Positions 1-12,299 of a stretch of DNA of 64,000 bases are shown here, one piece after another. Both the position numbers and the translations under genes were made by a program. The DNA lies in the NCBI GenBank assembly GCA_916613615.1, contig OU744721.1:76017060-76081059 (forward strand), in the 5' to 3' direction. Under the pieces are notes generated by a model. It made no database searches and was not told the DNA's origin. It saw only the letters and a list, made by a program, of their open reading frames with translations. Within the stretch, counting starts at the first letter, position 1, and the number at the start of each line of letters is the position of its first letter. This stretch comes from Steromphala cineraria (lineage: Eukaryota > Mollusca > Gastropoda > Trochida > Trochidae).

Positions 1-22
1 TCTGCAATTTTACAATGCTGAG

Positions 23-1863
23 TTGATCGTATACCGGGTCCTCCTAGAATGCAGCCATCAGATAAGTACCAAGTGTCTGTTGGATTTGAGGATCCTTTAC
101 TCCCAGCATTCACCTATATCAGTACCTCGAACCACAGGATCACAGAGAACACAAGCTATGTCCGTCCCAATAGATCTGTGTCCTGGACCTCCTTTGCCTT
201 CACCGGACTTCCGGTTATTGTTGAGGTCAGGACACTGCAAGATTTCAAAACTTGTATTTTGAGACCAAGAAGTTACGGTATCAATTGTACAAGAGCGCTG
301 AACAACACCGCAAGGTTCACAGTCACTCGTAACTCCTCAATGATGTCCGTCGAGTTTGAAAGCAGCTTAAGGAAACAAGATTCAGAAATTGTGGAAAAAC
401 TAATGATATTTGCAGATCCTCCTGAAACTGAAGTTCCTTCAAAAGAAGATCCTTCTGTCCTGTTTTTCGATGTTGGTGTTCACTATTTGGGTGGTCAGGT
501 ACCTCTCAACTCTAGCATCACACAGGTTTACATTAGTCCAGGGGCGTTTGTTGATGGAGGTTTCATAACAGAGGCTAATACGACCATCAAGATACATGGT
601 CGAGGAATATGCTCTGGCAGAAAGTTTGGATTCCACGATAAAAGATTTCTGTGGGCAACTCTGGAGACAAGCAACGGCAGCAACCACATTGTAGAAGGCA
701 TCACTCTATCGGACCCACCACAGTTCTTCTACTATGGCCAGGGTCCGAATATGACTGTGAGGAACGTGAAGATGCTGGGCGCCTGGCCATACAACTCAGA
801 CGGAATCGAGATGGGAATCGGAGGTCTCGTGGAGGATGTCTTCATCATGTCCAATGATGATTCACTGAAGGTATCGAGAGTTATCAAATCCGTGAAATGG
901 CATCAATTTCAGAAAATCGTAACAAAACGTTTCTTTCGACTTGAATACTATATATACTTAATACATTTCAGTCGTGAAGTCATGTTGAGGTAATGGAAAA
1001 ACTGATAAGGCCTTATACCGAAAACTATATGAACATGATTTGACGAAAGAAAAATGTTTACCATGAGCTGAATGTAAGGTTTCATTTAATTTAATTATGT
1101 AATAGAAAACAATTTCTTGAATACAAGTCTACGACGTTTCAATACAGACAATTAATCGACCTTTTGTAATAAGATATGATTAACAAACTATTAGTCTTTA
1201 CAAAATATAAGATGTTTTGAAGTAGACTGATTTTCCTTACAAAAGATATAAGATGTACTATATACTTATTTTTCAACGTATCGATTTGGAGTTTATCTTA
1301 TCAACTAGATGTTAACTCCTACCCGACAGGTGTATACAGACGACTTCACTGTGAGGAGAGTGGTAGTGTGGCAGATGCAAAATGGCGCCGTTTTTCAAAC
1401 GGGTTGGTGGAAGAATCGACAGCTTCATCGAGTGACTGTATCAGATATAGACGTTATACACACAGATTGGTGTACATACCGTGGGTCTGTCTGTGACTCC
1501 CTGAGCAAGAACGATGCAGTGTTAGATCTTGGTGGCGAGACGGCGATCATGGATATCAATGATGTCCTGTTTGAGAATGTTCGCCTGGAAGGATTCTGTC
1601 CCAGGTTGGTGAACTGGAAAATGTCACCTGGTATCGACGGTACGGCCAAAAACATCAAATTTGTTAACTTTTCTTTGGATTTTCAACCTACACAGGGAAA
1701 GCTTGACAATGAAATTGCAGGATTTAAGCCCAATGGCTTCGTCGAGGATTGGACGTTTGTCAATTTAACCATTGCTGGCAAGTGTATTTCTTCAGCAATA
1801 AAAGGAAGATTTACAATAGATCCTTTGACAACGTCGAATATACGTTTTACATGTCCACATTGA
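23..1863 (+). CDS. GH49-like glycoside hydrolase (dextranase/isopullulanase family), 5' partial
   Basis: Two exons are visible: about 23-870 and 1330-1861, then a TGA at 1861-1863; the intron is 871-1329 (gtatcg...cgacag, phase 0). The N-terminal part (about residues 1-130) looks like the beta-sandwich of GH49; the rest is a right-handed beta-helix with VEGITLSDPPQFFYYG and NGAVFQTGWW motifs. GH49 enzymes cleave alpha-glucans such as dextran or pullulan. The three catalytic Asp of the family are present: Asp in NSDGI (codon 799) and both Asp in NDDSL (codons 856 and 859), at the 19- and 20-residue spacing I recall for fungal dextranase. An in-frame stop at 19-21 and an AG at 21-22 suggest the first visible exon starts at 23, with a signal-peptide exon upstream of the window. 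Several N-x-S/T sites fit a secreted glycoprotein. A possible AATAAA lies at 2156-2161. Substrate cannot be told from sequence. Confidence 0.85.
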
Positions 1864-2370
1864 TCCATCTGTTTTAAAACATCGTGTATATGTAAAGTGT
1901 CAACAACTGTGCTGATGCAGATAATCTCAGATCTAACAGATTCAGATTCAGATTCAGTTATTACTCAAATCGCCACCAACTATGTTTCAAAAAACATAAT
2001 TGTCTATATATCTCAAAAGCAAATACTGAACGTCCTTGTTTCGGTTGTATGTATTCACATTGATGTTTTTAATTCAGTTCCCTTACCATTTCCATCGACA
2101 TCATGTTGGATCTTTTTTAAACTTGTCATTATTCATCAACAAATATACTCATTTTAATAAAATCAATCACGGTTGGACCAACAAGATTATATGTGTCAAA
2201 CAATCATTGTGTAAGAGACACTTCAAAATTCGACTTATTAATCCAGTTGCAAAATAGAAATGTAAATTTGTTATCCTGACCGGTGTATGTTCTGCTTTTG
2301 GTGAATGGGGAAATATCTAACCTCGACCTCTCCGCTAAAGTAGTTGATTCTCAAGTATTACCTCTAATAA
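1864..2370. other. 3' flank of the GH49-like gene
   Basis: Likely 3' UTR and intergenic DNA. AATAAA at 2156-2161, about 290 bases after the stop, is a plausible poly(A) signal. Nothing else recognised. Confidence 0.4.
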
Positions 2371-2374
2371 TAAT

Positions 2375-2692
2375 AATGTGCATACTTATATTGCGCCTTT
2401 TCCACGTCCTAAGACATGCTCAAAGCGCTACATTATTACCCCAAAGGGGTGTACTTTCACAGCTGCTACTAAGCGCTAATCACGACCATGTAGGTCAGTA
2501 GATCCAATTTTCAGGTACCCATTTTAACAGCTGGGTGGACTGTGTGCAATGTGGATGAAGTGCCTTTCCCAGGGACACAACACAGGATGAGACCTATTTC
2601 ACAATTTGTTGGTGTCTCCACCGGGATTCGAACCCGGGTCTCCGGCGTGAGAGGCCAGCATGCTAACCACTACACCATTGTGCTCCATACCA
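2375..2692 (-). mobile_element. tRNA-derived SINE (tRNA-Glu-like head)
   Basis: Read on the minus strand the element begins with a tRNA-like head (about 2692-2611) holding A-box and B-box (GGTTCGAATCC) promoter sequences and an anticodon stem-loop ctggc/ctctcac/gccgg with a CTC anticodon. A body follows with the AGCTGGGTGGAC-type segment, then a tail with a TTGAGCATG / AGCGCTTTG-like stretch. The acceptor stem does not pair, so this is not a working tRNA. Similar SINEs are widespread in marine invertebrates. Confidence 0.7.
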
Positions 2693-2699
2693 CTACACC

Positions 2700-5600
2700 A
2701 AACGAAAACGAAAATAACGTCGATAAGACATGTATGTCAACAGGCTACGTCAGATAGGAAGTTTAATGCGAACGAAGGTTACGTTCGCCAGTGAAGTATA
2801 TGTTACAGTGGTTTGCTAATTGAATTTGGTACGGTATAAGTATCACGCTTTTTGTTTGAGAAGGTGCGAGGCAATACTGCTAAAGGTCTGAAGGTTTGCA
2901 GTAACATCAATAGTGTTGCATTGCTTGCGTTTTACACTGAAAGTTAACACTGTCGACATAACATAACATACAAAGTATGGCCATCTGGCTCCATCAGAAA
3001 GTTACAAGGGTCAACCCCCTTTTGTCTTGTCTTCGTCCCCCCTCATGTACGCATGCAGGTGTATCCACACTCCAGCGGGCTTCTATTGGGTGCTGTCTAT
3101 TCAAGGTAAATCTCTTTTTTGTCACCGTTTGCCTCGTAACGTCAGGATAATACTACCTGCCAGTGTTGTTCCTAGAGGGAGTACTAGGGATATTTGCCCA
3201 CCATTTTACATGTAGCTTGATGTCCCTTAACATTTTGAAAAGTAGGATACTTCAATTATATTGCAAAGGGTCCAATATGCTCAGAATAAGGCAAAATGAC
3301 CTCATCAGCTAATTACTTTGGAACAACATCGACACAGACATTGAAGAAGACGAACGGTCCTGTATTCCATACACTGCAAACATATCTGGTTGGCTTATAT
3401 TTGAAACAAGGCAAACGATTTCTTCAAACCACTGGGTACAATCTCAAAATTAATTTTGTTCCCACATAGTATGCAGACACAAAATAGTTGTAAGATTTGT
3501 TGTTTTACTTTTACAGAGTTGGTCTCTATGAATACCTCCGTATAAATCATTACAAACAAGGATAGTGAAATAATATCTAGTTTATTAAAGAAAAGTAAAT
3601 ATAATATCTATATATATAAAACTGATTAAATACATCTTTGAAAGCGATTTGTGTGTCAGTATCCAAATGCAGTATGATTGTCTTACTTGATATTAATCCA
3701 AATCATTAATTGAAACTATCTATGTTATTTTTGCATCTGGAGACGGAAATACTGTTGTCTACTTGTACCTTTAGTGCAATTTCAGCAAATGTGTAAATGA
3801 TTAATTATTTCAATGCATGGTAACGTTGCAATAAGGAAACGGATAAAAAATGAAATAGTAATGATACAATGGCTCAATTCATTATCAAACAATTAAATCA
3901 AAGTGTTCCGCGAACATTTTATCATAATTATATAGCATGAATAATGTCAATGATATGCAAAATCTGATTTCTAATTTAGTTTTCTGATAACCACTGGTTG
4001 TTAAGCATGTGACGACTATTCATTCATGTGCAGTTTAGTGTCCCTATATAGGTATAAATTATTTGTCACGCAAAATTTATATACAGATGCTAGAAAAATA
4101 TATAATATATATCATCAATAATTTCAAATGTAAAATCCTTGTAATTTTTAGTTTTTGACCATTTCATATACAATGTATATAATCCATATAACAAACTGAA
4201 GATTGGTCTTCATATAAGTTCATTACCAACCGGTTTTACAACATAGTGATCATCTATGTTGTGAAATCGGTTGGTAATGAACTTTTTTGAAGACCAATCT
4301 TCAGTTTGTTATTCTTAAAGAATATTTAATACATAAACCATGAACATTTAACTTTTACATCTATATAAATATATATGTGATGCAGTATATATATAATGAC
4401 GGAGTAAATGAGGAAATCATTGTTGTATATATTAATCAAGATTTAAAGAGCTCATATCACATAACCCCTTCAAGTTACAGACGTGTGCTAACTGGTGTTG
4501 AATAAAACACCTCCGATGTACGTATAACCATCACGTTTAAATGAAACCGTAACTTTTTTCTATTTCTATCATTGAACGAAAATAGAGAAGTGGTATAGTC
4601 GAGGATAGTGGATGTTTAAGTCAATACCGAGTAATTATGCCTATTTTTCTATATATGGCTGCAACATCAGAACTGTTTTATAACGAACCGATTAGCAACA
4701 ATGAAAATTCATATATGATAAAACAGTGTTAATTCAGACGAAAATATTATCAAATGAAAAATTAGCGTACTGTTACTTTTTCTACTTGTAAATTTTCATT
4801 TGTTGTAATGATTATATCCACTTCGTTCTGTGTCGTATCTAGTTGTTGTGTACATTATCTACAATTTTGAAGTGGTGAGGCAAGAATTCACCTAGGTAAA
4901 GCTTTACCTGTTTACCAAATTTACCAGATTGATTATTAAATGAATTATTATTAAACCCTACTATCTATTAACCGCAAACCAAACGAACATCTACACCAAA
5001 GCAACTGTTCTCATAAAAGCATTTGGTAAAGTACCTTTAAAAAGTTGTTCAAATTATTGTACACATTCTCTTATTGGTGAGTATATGTTATATCATATGG
5101 TACGAGATGTGTCCAAATGCTCAAATAAGAAAATCCATAACATAATATAGTGATGATAATAACATCCAAAAAATCTCGTACATGGAAAATCTCAATTAAT
5201 CAAATATTACTCTACAAATATAGGAGAGCCGGAAAAACAAATGTCAAATGAAAAAAATCAATTTAGAAATATAAAATGAGTATTGATCAACTAACAAATT
5301 AAGCAAACAGGTAGATTGAAGAAACTCTAAAAATGGTAAATACCTAAAGAGTATTGGGTAAATAATAAGATATGCACAGTTGTATTTGAGATGTTTCACT
5401 ACAGGGTTGTCTCCCTTGAATCCATGTGTCAACAAACATGTGTGAACAGCAATACACTATCTGTATAGAGAAATGAATAATGTACAAAAACATACGCAAC
5501 GCTATTGATATAAATCCTGGGTATAAATCACATGGAAAAGATTGACAGTTTGCTTAAGACATTAATTTGAATAAATTGGATTGAAATATGAATAAATATA

Positions 5601-6425
5601 TTGAATCAAAATATGGATAAATGATAATAATAAGGATAGTACAACATGAAATTATTACTGTCATCAACGTTTAAATTAACCATTAAATTACTGGCTGTTT
5701 GCCACTAAGCATCCAAAAAAGTATCACCATTTGCTTGAAAGAGAATTTATTCCTATTTCATCATCTATTTCTATTTCTTAATAATTATTTAGTTTGCTTT
5801 GAAGGGGTAAATTAGTTGGTATAGATTTGAGTATACTAACACACCCAGCCCAAAAAACAACAAACAAACAAAACCAAATAAAGCCGAAAACAAAACAAAA
5901 ACCGACCAAAAAGTAACCACACACAAAAAGCGGAAACATACATTGGTATGTATAATCTTTCTAGTGTTTCAACTTTCATGTTTACGAATTTTATAGATAT
6001 TCTTGTTGTATACATATATATCAGAATGGACTATACTTTAGATAATTATTTACAATCATGAACGCTAGTAGCAATGAAAGAATATCTCAAAGAATGTAAA
6101 ACATTGCAAATGAAAACATATGATAAATTGATAGATACCCAAACATCAAAATGAAGAATATGAATAGTAGTCAGTCACTGCGTGATCTTAAACACCTGTG
6201 TAAGCCATCTTGAACCTACCGCAGAGAGCAGTGGGGATTTATGGGCGGGTCATTACACTTTCTGAAGTATTCAAAATTCATATGGTACAACATTGTGCAA
6301 TTACCATCATGGAGTTGATAAAGAAAGCGTTTAGATTTTTCTGCAAGTAAAATCGTTCTTCCAAAAATCCAAGATCCCTTAGATTAAACAAACAAATAAG
6401 ACGCGAAATCGAAACAAAAATTGAA
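2700..6425. other. AT-rich intergenic region
   Basis: No gene seen. Content is AT-rich with short open frames only. It contains one palindrome (listed separately) and an A/C-rich low-complexity stretch at about 5845-5935. Confidence 0.5.
4191..4310. repeat. 120-bp near-perfect palindrome (hairpin MITE-like)
   Basis: The arms start acaaactgaagattggtctt and end with its reverse complement; the centre is near 4250 (atagtgatcatctat). The arms pair almost throughout, apart from a few mismatches near ttcatataag / acttttttga. It is flanked by TA on both sides, consistent with a short foldback or MITE insertion. Confidence 0.7.
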
Positions 6426-6429
6426 AAAA

Positions 6430-7600
6430 TAGAGCCATTGGCTCTGTAGCTCATCAGGCTTCATCATCAATTATGTTGTAGAGTGTGGCCAATGTGATTC
6501 CCCCTCTGTAGGGGACACAGGGTCACCCATCATAAATTAAGTACATAGGCGACAAGTTTCAGTTTTCTAGGCTTTATGCTTCTGGAGAAGAAGATGAAAA
6601 TAGGAATTATGGGCATGGCCCCTCTTGCCCTTATTAGGGGTCACAGGGTCATTAAAGCTACAATATATAATCCTCACTAGTCAAGGAGTCTGTACACACA
6701 GTTTGAGCTTTCTTGGCCTCATGGTCGTGGAGAAGAAGATGAAAATAGGTTTTTAGGGCGTGGCCCCTGTGGCCCTTATTAGTGGTCACAGGGCCACCAA
6801 AGCTACAATTTATATTCCTCACTTGTCAAGGAGTCTGTACACAAAGTTTCAGCTCTCTAGGCCTTATGCTTCTGGAGAAGAAGATGAAAATAGGTTTTTA
6901 GGGCGTGGCCCCTGTGGCCCTTATTAGGGGTCATAGGGCCACCAAAGCTACAATTTATAATCTTCACTAGTCAAGGAGTCTGTACACAAAGTTTCAGCTC
7001 TCTAGGCCTTATGCTTCTGGAGAAGAAGATGAAAATAGGTTTTTAGGGCGTGGCCCCTGTGGCCCTTATTAGGGGTCACAGGGCCACCAAAGCTACAATT
7101 TATATTCCTCACTAGTCAAGGAGTCTGTACACAAAGTTTCAGCTTTCTAGGCCTTATGCTTCTGGAGAAGAAGATGAAAATAGGTTTTTAGGGCGTGGCC
7201 CCTGTGGCCCTTATTAGGGGTCACAGGACCACAAAAGCTACAATTTATAATCCTCACTAGTCAAGAAGTCTGTACACAAAGTTTCAGCTTTTCAGGCCTT
7301 ATGCTTCTGGAGAAGAAGATGAAAATAGGTTTTTAGGGCGTGGCCCCTGTGGCCCTTATTAGGGGTCACAGGACCACAAAAGCTACAACTTATAATCCTC
7401 ACTAGTCAAGAAGTCTGTACACAAAGTTTCAGCTTTTCAGGCCTTATGGTTCTGGAGAAGAAGTCGAAATTCCACAAAGTTTACGGACGGATGGACGGAT
7501 GGACGGACGGACGGACGGACGGACGGACGGACGGATGGACGCCGGACAACATGCCATGCCATAAGCCCATCGGGTCTTACAGGCCAGATGAGCTAAAAAG
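6430..7600 (+). mobile_element. Pearl/HINE-like element with 145-bp tandem core and ACGG tail
   Basis: A head containing gagccattggctctgtag is followed by about seven copies of an exact 145-bp period: the motif agaagaagatgaaaatagg recurs at 6586, 6731, 6876, 7021, 7166 and 7311, and in altered form at 7456. Then comes an (ACGG/ATGG)n microsatellite at about 7485-7535 and a tail ending ccagatgagctaaaaa. Head, tandem core, then ACGG microsatellite is the layout described for bivalve 'Pearl' elements, later grouped with Helentron-derived non-autonomous elements. Short open frames across it are repeat-encoded and not genes. Confidence 0.65.
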
Positions 7601-8304
7601 TATGGGGACCAAAGAATTATCAAGTTATAGCGTTCTCTTTTTCCACGTTTGCATTCACATCTTTAGTAGGTTGTTTTACTATTGCTGTACGGGAGTGCTG
7701 TGTTAATCAAGTAATATTGAATTGAAGGTATCCCCATGAAAGAGTCAAGTGACATTTAGCAACACAAACGTAACATTTTTCATATACATAGCATACGGAG
7801 ATGACCGAGGCTTTGCAAATGACCACTTTTGAAACGGCGTCGCTGATTGCACAACTAACTTGGATTGCCTCCAATCAGAATTCTACCTTTCTATCCAATG
7901 TATTTGGCCTATAAGAACAGAGGCTTGTTCGGGTATGGCTGAGCTGCCTCTTTTGGGAGAGAATGGGCATTGTCATGATCCAGCACCTACAAATTTGTAA
8001 TCACTTTTAAAACGATGATGACTGATAAACCTAATCAAAACACAAGCATTGACCCAACTGGTTTTCGAAGCCTCGGATGTCCCGACACGTCCACTTGTAA
8101 GAACATATCCACCGCCCCATTAGACATAAAGCTAAGTTTAAAACAATAATCATAATCAGCAATTTCCCACCACTGCCGTGTAAGTCCTGTCACTGTTTCC
8201 ATGTTTTCATTATAATGGTGGTGGCACCACCATATACAAGAAGATACAAAGTTTTGCAAGGTCATCAGCTTCCACATAAATGTCTTTGAACCATATCTAA
8301 CAAA
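7601..8304. other. 3' flank of the GIMAP-like gene with a dispersed repeat
   Basis: Non-coding as far as I can see. The stretch at about 7835-7970 (cgctgattgcacaactaact...) recurs, diverged, at about 45125-45260 and 62215-62350. An 80-residue open frame on the minus strand (8035-8277) shows no recognisable domain and is not accepted as a gene. Confidence 0.4.
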
Positions 8305-11300
8305 TTATGGAAGGAGACCTGGGCTGAACGTTTTCTCATCGTTCTCCTGTAGGCCTACCATCTTGGACAATACGAACATGAAGTTCCTCAACATATCCTT
8401 CTTCTGTTCTCCATCTGCCTTGCTATCAAAGCTGACATTTCGGTTACCAAATTTGTTAAGCAAGGCCACTTGATCAGCGTTTGAGCTTTTCGCAGACTTA
8501 CCATCTTCGGTGATAATGACAATAGTGTAATCAAATACCTTTTTGCCAAATTCACGCATCATATGAGTGTAAATTTGATGATCTTTCTTATCAATATTAT
8601 CACGTCTAAGAACGACGACAACGGCGTGGATGTCGTTGAGCCCGTTCACAACAGGAGTGAAGTCCTCTCCACAACCCTTGGTGTCCTTGACCACCATCAT
8701 TCTTCTGTACTCGCTGAGTTTCTTACGCTCCACACTCGGCACTTCGCTCTGTTCCTTGATAGGGAATATTTCTTCTCCGAGTATCGTGTTGCAGGTGGAG
8801 CTCTTCCCAACACCTTCCTTGCCGATGACGACCAGTTTGATTTCATATGGCAGAGTTTCTAGAAGCATACCTAGATAGAGAAGAGTTAGTTTTACTGTAA
8901 AATATCATTGGGGTTATTTAGCAGTTCATTGTTCAGATAAATCATTGACACTATTTTTTGAGTGTCAAATCAGATGAATCAATGAATACTGTAGAATGGC
9001 AACATATTTTTACATTCTATTCATATATATTTTATAACCTGATAAAGGTAAAAAAGACAAATACTATACCCACCATTTGAAGAAGAACATCGGTCCTCCC
9101 TGTCTCTGGATCCGTGTCTAAGGTCATTTCTGGTTATAAGGTTTGAACTGTAATCTTTCAAAGCAGGCATCAACTTACAAAGAGATTTTACAACACTGTG
9201 GCTTTTACGCGCATCCATAGCAAATTTGTTCTCATCTACAAAGGAAAGGTCGCGGGTTTTAATCTTGTCAATCCTAGACTCAAAATCCTTTTGGGTTTGA
9301 GCATCAGTTTTAACGACAACACCCTTGACGCATGAAAACACTTCAATGTCTCTCTTCGTGTTTTTCTGGATCTGCAATGCAATATTGTAGTTGTGGTCCA
9401 CGACAGCTTGTGTGCTTTCCTCTGCAAAAGTCAGCACCATCATTGGATTCTCAATATCAATTGCAAATATGTCAAAAAAGAGTTCTGGAATTTCAATGTT
9501 TTCATTAAATGGTTCTTCTTCAAACTTTAAAAGTTTAGATCTGGGGAGCTGCACAATCATAAGTCTATGTGTTTCCCCAACAACTTCCTCAATGTTTTTG
9601 CACAATTCTGGGAACTTCATGGAATCCTTCAAATGAGTCCACACCTTCCTCGGTAAGATGTTCCCTTCCACTGAAAGGCACATGACAATGGACTTGAAAA
9701 TCTTGAAAAACATTCACTACTATAAAGTATAACACCTCTAAACATATACATAAAACATTATCTTACCTTACAGTAAAATACTCGTTTTTGATTGGCTGAC
9801 GATTGACTCGTTTTTTCTTATGTACACCGCGAGTCTCACCTCTCACGATGTACAAATTTCATGTACCCCGCTGCCATAGCAACAGCTCCTATCCGAGAAG
9901 AGGTGTCGCATAGGGTTAAGATGACGTTACCAAATGACGCACGCGGTGTCCAGAGTTTACATACGTTCGATCAGCTGTTTTCGTGATTATTAATTATAGA
10001 TTTGTTTTCTCGTCATTCTAAGTTTTGTTTGGAACCAAATTCTGCATTGCATTACTTGCACATGCTATAGGATTAAAATCAAATAGTTTTTCAGCATGTT
10101 TAGTGTAATAGTTTTACATAACACGATTCATAACATTGCAGTCGGGTTGGACGACGCCATTTTGTTTACATTTAGGGTCAAGGCCGTCCATGCGGTGATG
10201 GCTCATCCGTTAACGGCAGTCAAACTAAAATGGATATATTTTCTTCTGACATGACGGTAAGATAAATACGTTGTATGCTTCTCCCTCGGGTAATACGGTC
10301 TGATGTACCATCTTTGTAGAAATGTCAGCCCTCGCCTTGCGGCTCGGGCAACATTTCTACAAAGATGGTACATCAGACCGTATTACCCTCGTGAGAAGCA
10401 AACAACTTATAATAACACATACATGTAGGTTATTACAATATTTTATACGTTTAGACAACAGATATGTAGTTTTTCAGTTTGTATCAGTTCAGTTATATGG
10501 AATATGTGTTATGCGTTCCTTATGATACTTCCTAAAATGGCAGAGAATTAAGAAATGCTCAATTTATTTACTTACATTAGCACAACCAAATTATGTATGG
10601 TCTTATATTCTGAATGAAGTGAAATAAGGTTTCAACATACCTTGACAAATGCTTGGAAACCTCAAAATGTCATTCTTCTCCTCTAATGTTAGGACATCTG
10701 AACTCACTGAAACATGATAAGAATAAAATATTTATTAACAATATTGATTACAAGGAAATGAAAAGAAATGTATGCTATAATAATAGGGAAGTGATTAAGT
10801 AAGTCAAAGTGTTCTGAAGCACGACAGTACCATCGGCAAAATGATACTTTGAATCTACAGAACTAAATCAGGGGTTATACATAATTGAAATGGTTGCAAT
10901 TGCGGGACATAAAGAGATATACAACTCCGATGGTCCATATAACCTTCGTTTCAATGCTAGCATAAAGATTTATCGGTATGCCAGTAGATAATGGTAATTT
11001 CCAACACTTACACAAATCCTCTTCCTCGATGGATGAAATTGAGGCGGATATTGATGACGATCGTTGCATCATACCCATGAAGTATTTCAGCATGCTTGAG
11101 CATTTCACTGCAGACATCTGTAGAGTAATGGGAACGGCGAAGAGTCTGTGCTGTTCCCGTAGTTCCGATATTCGTGCACTGAAGCTTGCCTCAGAGGAGA
11201 GATGGCTTGTTTCAACAAGACCATGCGTGCAAGTAAGGTAGGACTTCATGTCGTTGTTCAACCTCTTCATTATTTCCCGAGCAAGAGACGAGTTGTAGAG

Positions 11301-12275
11301 GGCCGCTTCTCTCGAAGATGTAGAAACAAATGTGAGGATCATTAATGAACGTCTGTCGCTGAAGACACAGACATCCCATAACCAACTAAATGGTTTGGAT
11401 CTCACTTCAGCTAGTTGAAGGAGATGTTTCATGGACTCCGAGGCAATAGACAGGGACCAAGGGAGTTCCTTCAGCTTGTCACATGGCGGTGGGGTTTCCT
11501 TGGGGAAAACAATGCCACATCCTGAAACAATTGTAGGCCTAGTCATACAGCGAAGGTATGTAGCTGGGAAGGAAACAACACCATCTTCCAATATGAGAGT
11601 ACATCTATTGAGCATATGAAATGTACTGCAATTTATCATATAGTACTAGTAGAGAACGATGAATATATTTTAAATATTAAGGAACTTGAACTATCAGTTG
11701 TATGATTTTCTATAAATGACATGAAATGTGTGCAATCAAACATAGAACAATAGGCTATTGCATACCAGCTGATAATTTTCTGACTGAAGAAACAATCTCG
11801 TCTCTGTCTTCTTCTGTAAAACCAGCGACAGGACATTCTGTAAAGATAACAAGATTTGCTATACAGAAAGAAATCTATTAATTAAGATGGTATTAATTTT
11901 GTAAGTATGAAATAGATACTGAATATGACTAAAAACTTATAAATTGTATCGGTAATTAATTCGCCTCGCTTGTTCAATCCCGAATTAATGACTTGTTTTA
12001 TATGACAGGACGTCGTTAATGCATATAGTGTTTTTTCAGCTCTAAACGAAATCCAATCTTGTTCAAGCTGAGGGTTCTCCGCATGCTCCTCAAATATTTA
12101 AAGCCAAAAGAAAATGTGCGGTTGTTGTATATAAACTGCATAAAAACTTACCTTTGTCCGAGTCCGAGGAAGAATTGCTCCTGTTGAGCAAGCACGTATC
12201 ATCAGTAGAACCCGCCGACCTATAGCTGAACCCGGAGGACTCCGAGTCGGAACTCTCACATGAGGAGGAAGACAT
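8305..12275 (-). CDS. AIG1/GIMAP-like GTPase with a duplicated N-terminal module
   Basis: Six exons (minus strand): 12275-12152, 11837-11766, 11521-11012, 10706-10641, 9670-9074, 8870-8305; total 644 aa. All junctions are phase 1 and in frame; donors include gtaagt (exons 1 and 3) and gtgggt (exon 5). Residues 1-41 are Ser/Asp-rich. Exon 2 (TEEDRDEIV) and exon 4 (TLEEKNDIL) are related short segments. Exons 3 and 5 are related larger domains (FPKE/LPRK near the start, then LMILTF/MMVLTF) that I do not recognise. Exon 6 is an AIG1 GTPase domain: P-loop GKEGVGKSS, DTKG as G3 (usually DTPG), then HAVVVVLR. The usual G4 region reads IITEDGKS, so guanine specificity may be altered. GIMAPs are membrane-associated GTPases of immune cells; molluscs have expanded sets. 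The start at 12275 follows AAAG. Exon 6 could instead start at 8858, also in phase. The GTPase domain is secure; the linkage of exons is inferred from phase. Confidence 0.72.
10277..10399. repeat. Palindromic hairpin in intron 4 of the GIMAP-like gene
   Basis: Arms of about 48 bases: gtaatacggtctgatgtacc... on the left and its reverse complement on the right, around a GC-rich loop that itself contains an inverted ccctcgcc/ggctcggg. The wider region 9780-10400 differs in composition from its surroundings and may be a larger inserted element. Confidence 0.65.
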
Positions 12276-12299
12276 CTTTATAAAGAGTCTTTGTGAAAG

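Noticed and set aside
2611..2692. A tRNA-Glu (CTC) gene on the minus strand
   Set aside because: Promoter boxes and anticodon arm are fine, but the acceptor stem does not pair and a SINE body follows directly; it is the head of a SINE.
7446..7706. Peptide with (DGRT/DGWT)n repeats as a coding region
   Set aside because: It is only the translation of the ACGG microsatellite at the end of the mobile element.
8035..8277. An additional GIMAP-like 3' exon
   Set aside because: No domain similarity, and the AIG1 exon has its own stop at 8305 at the expected end of the domain.
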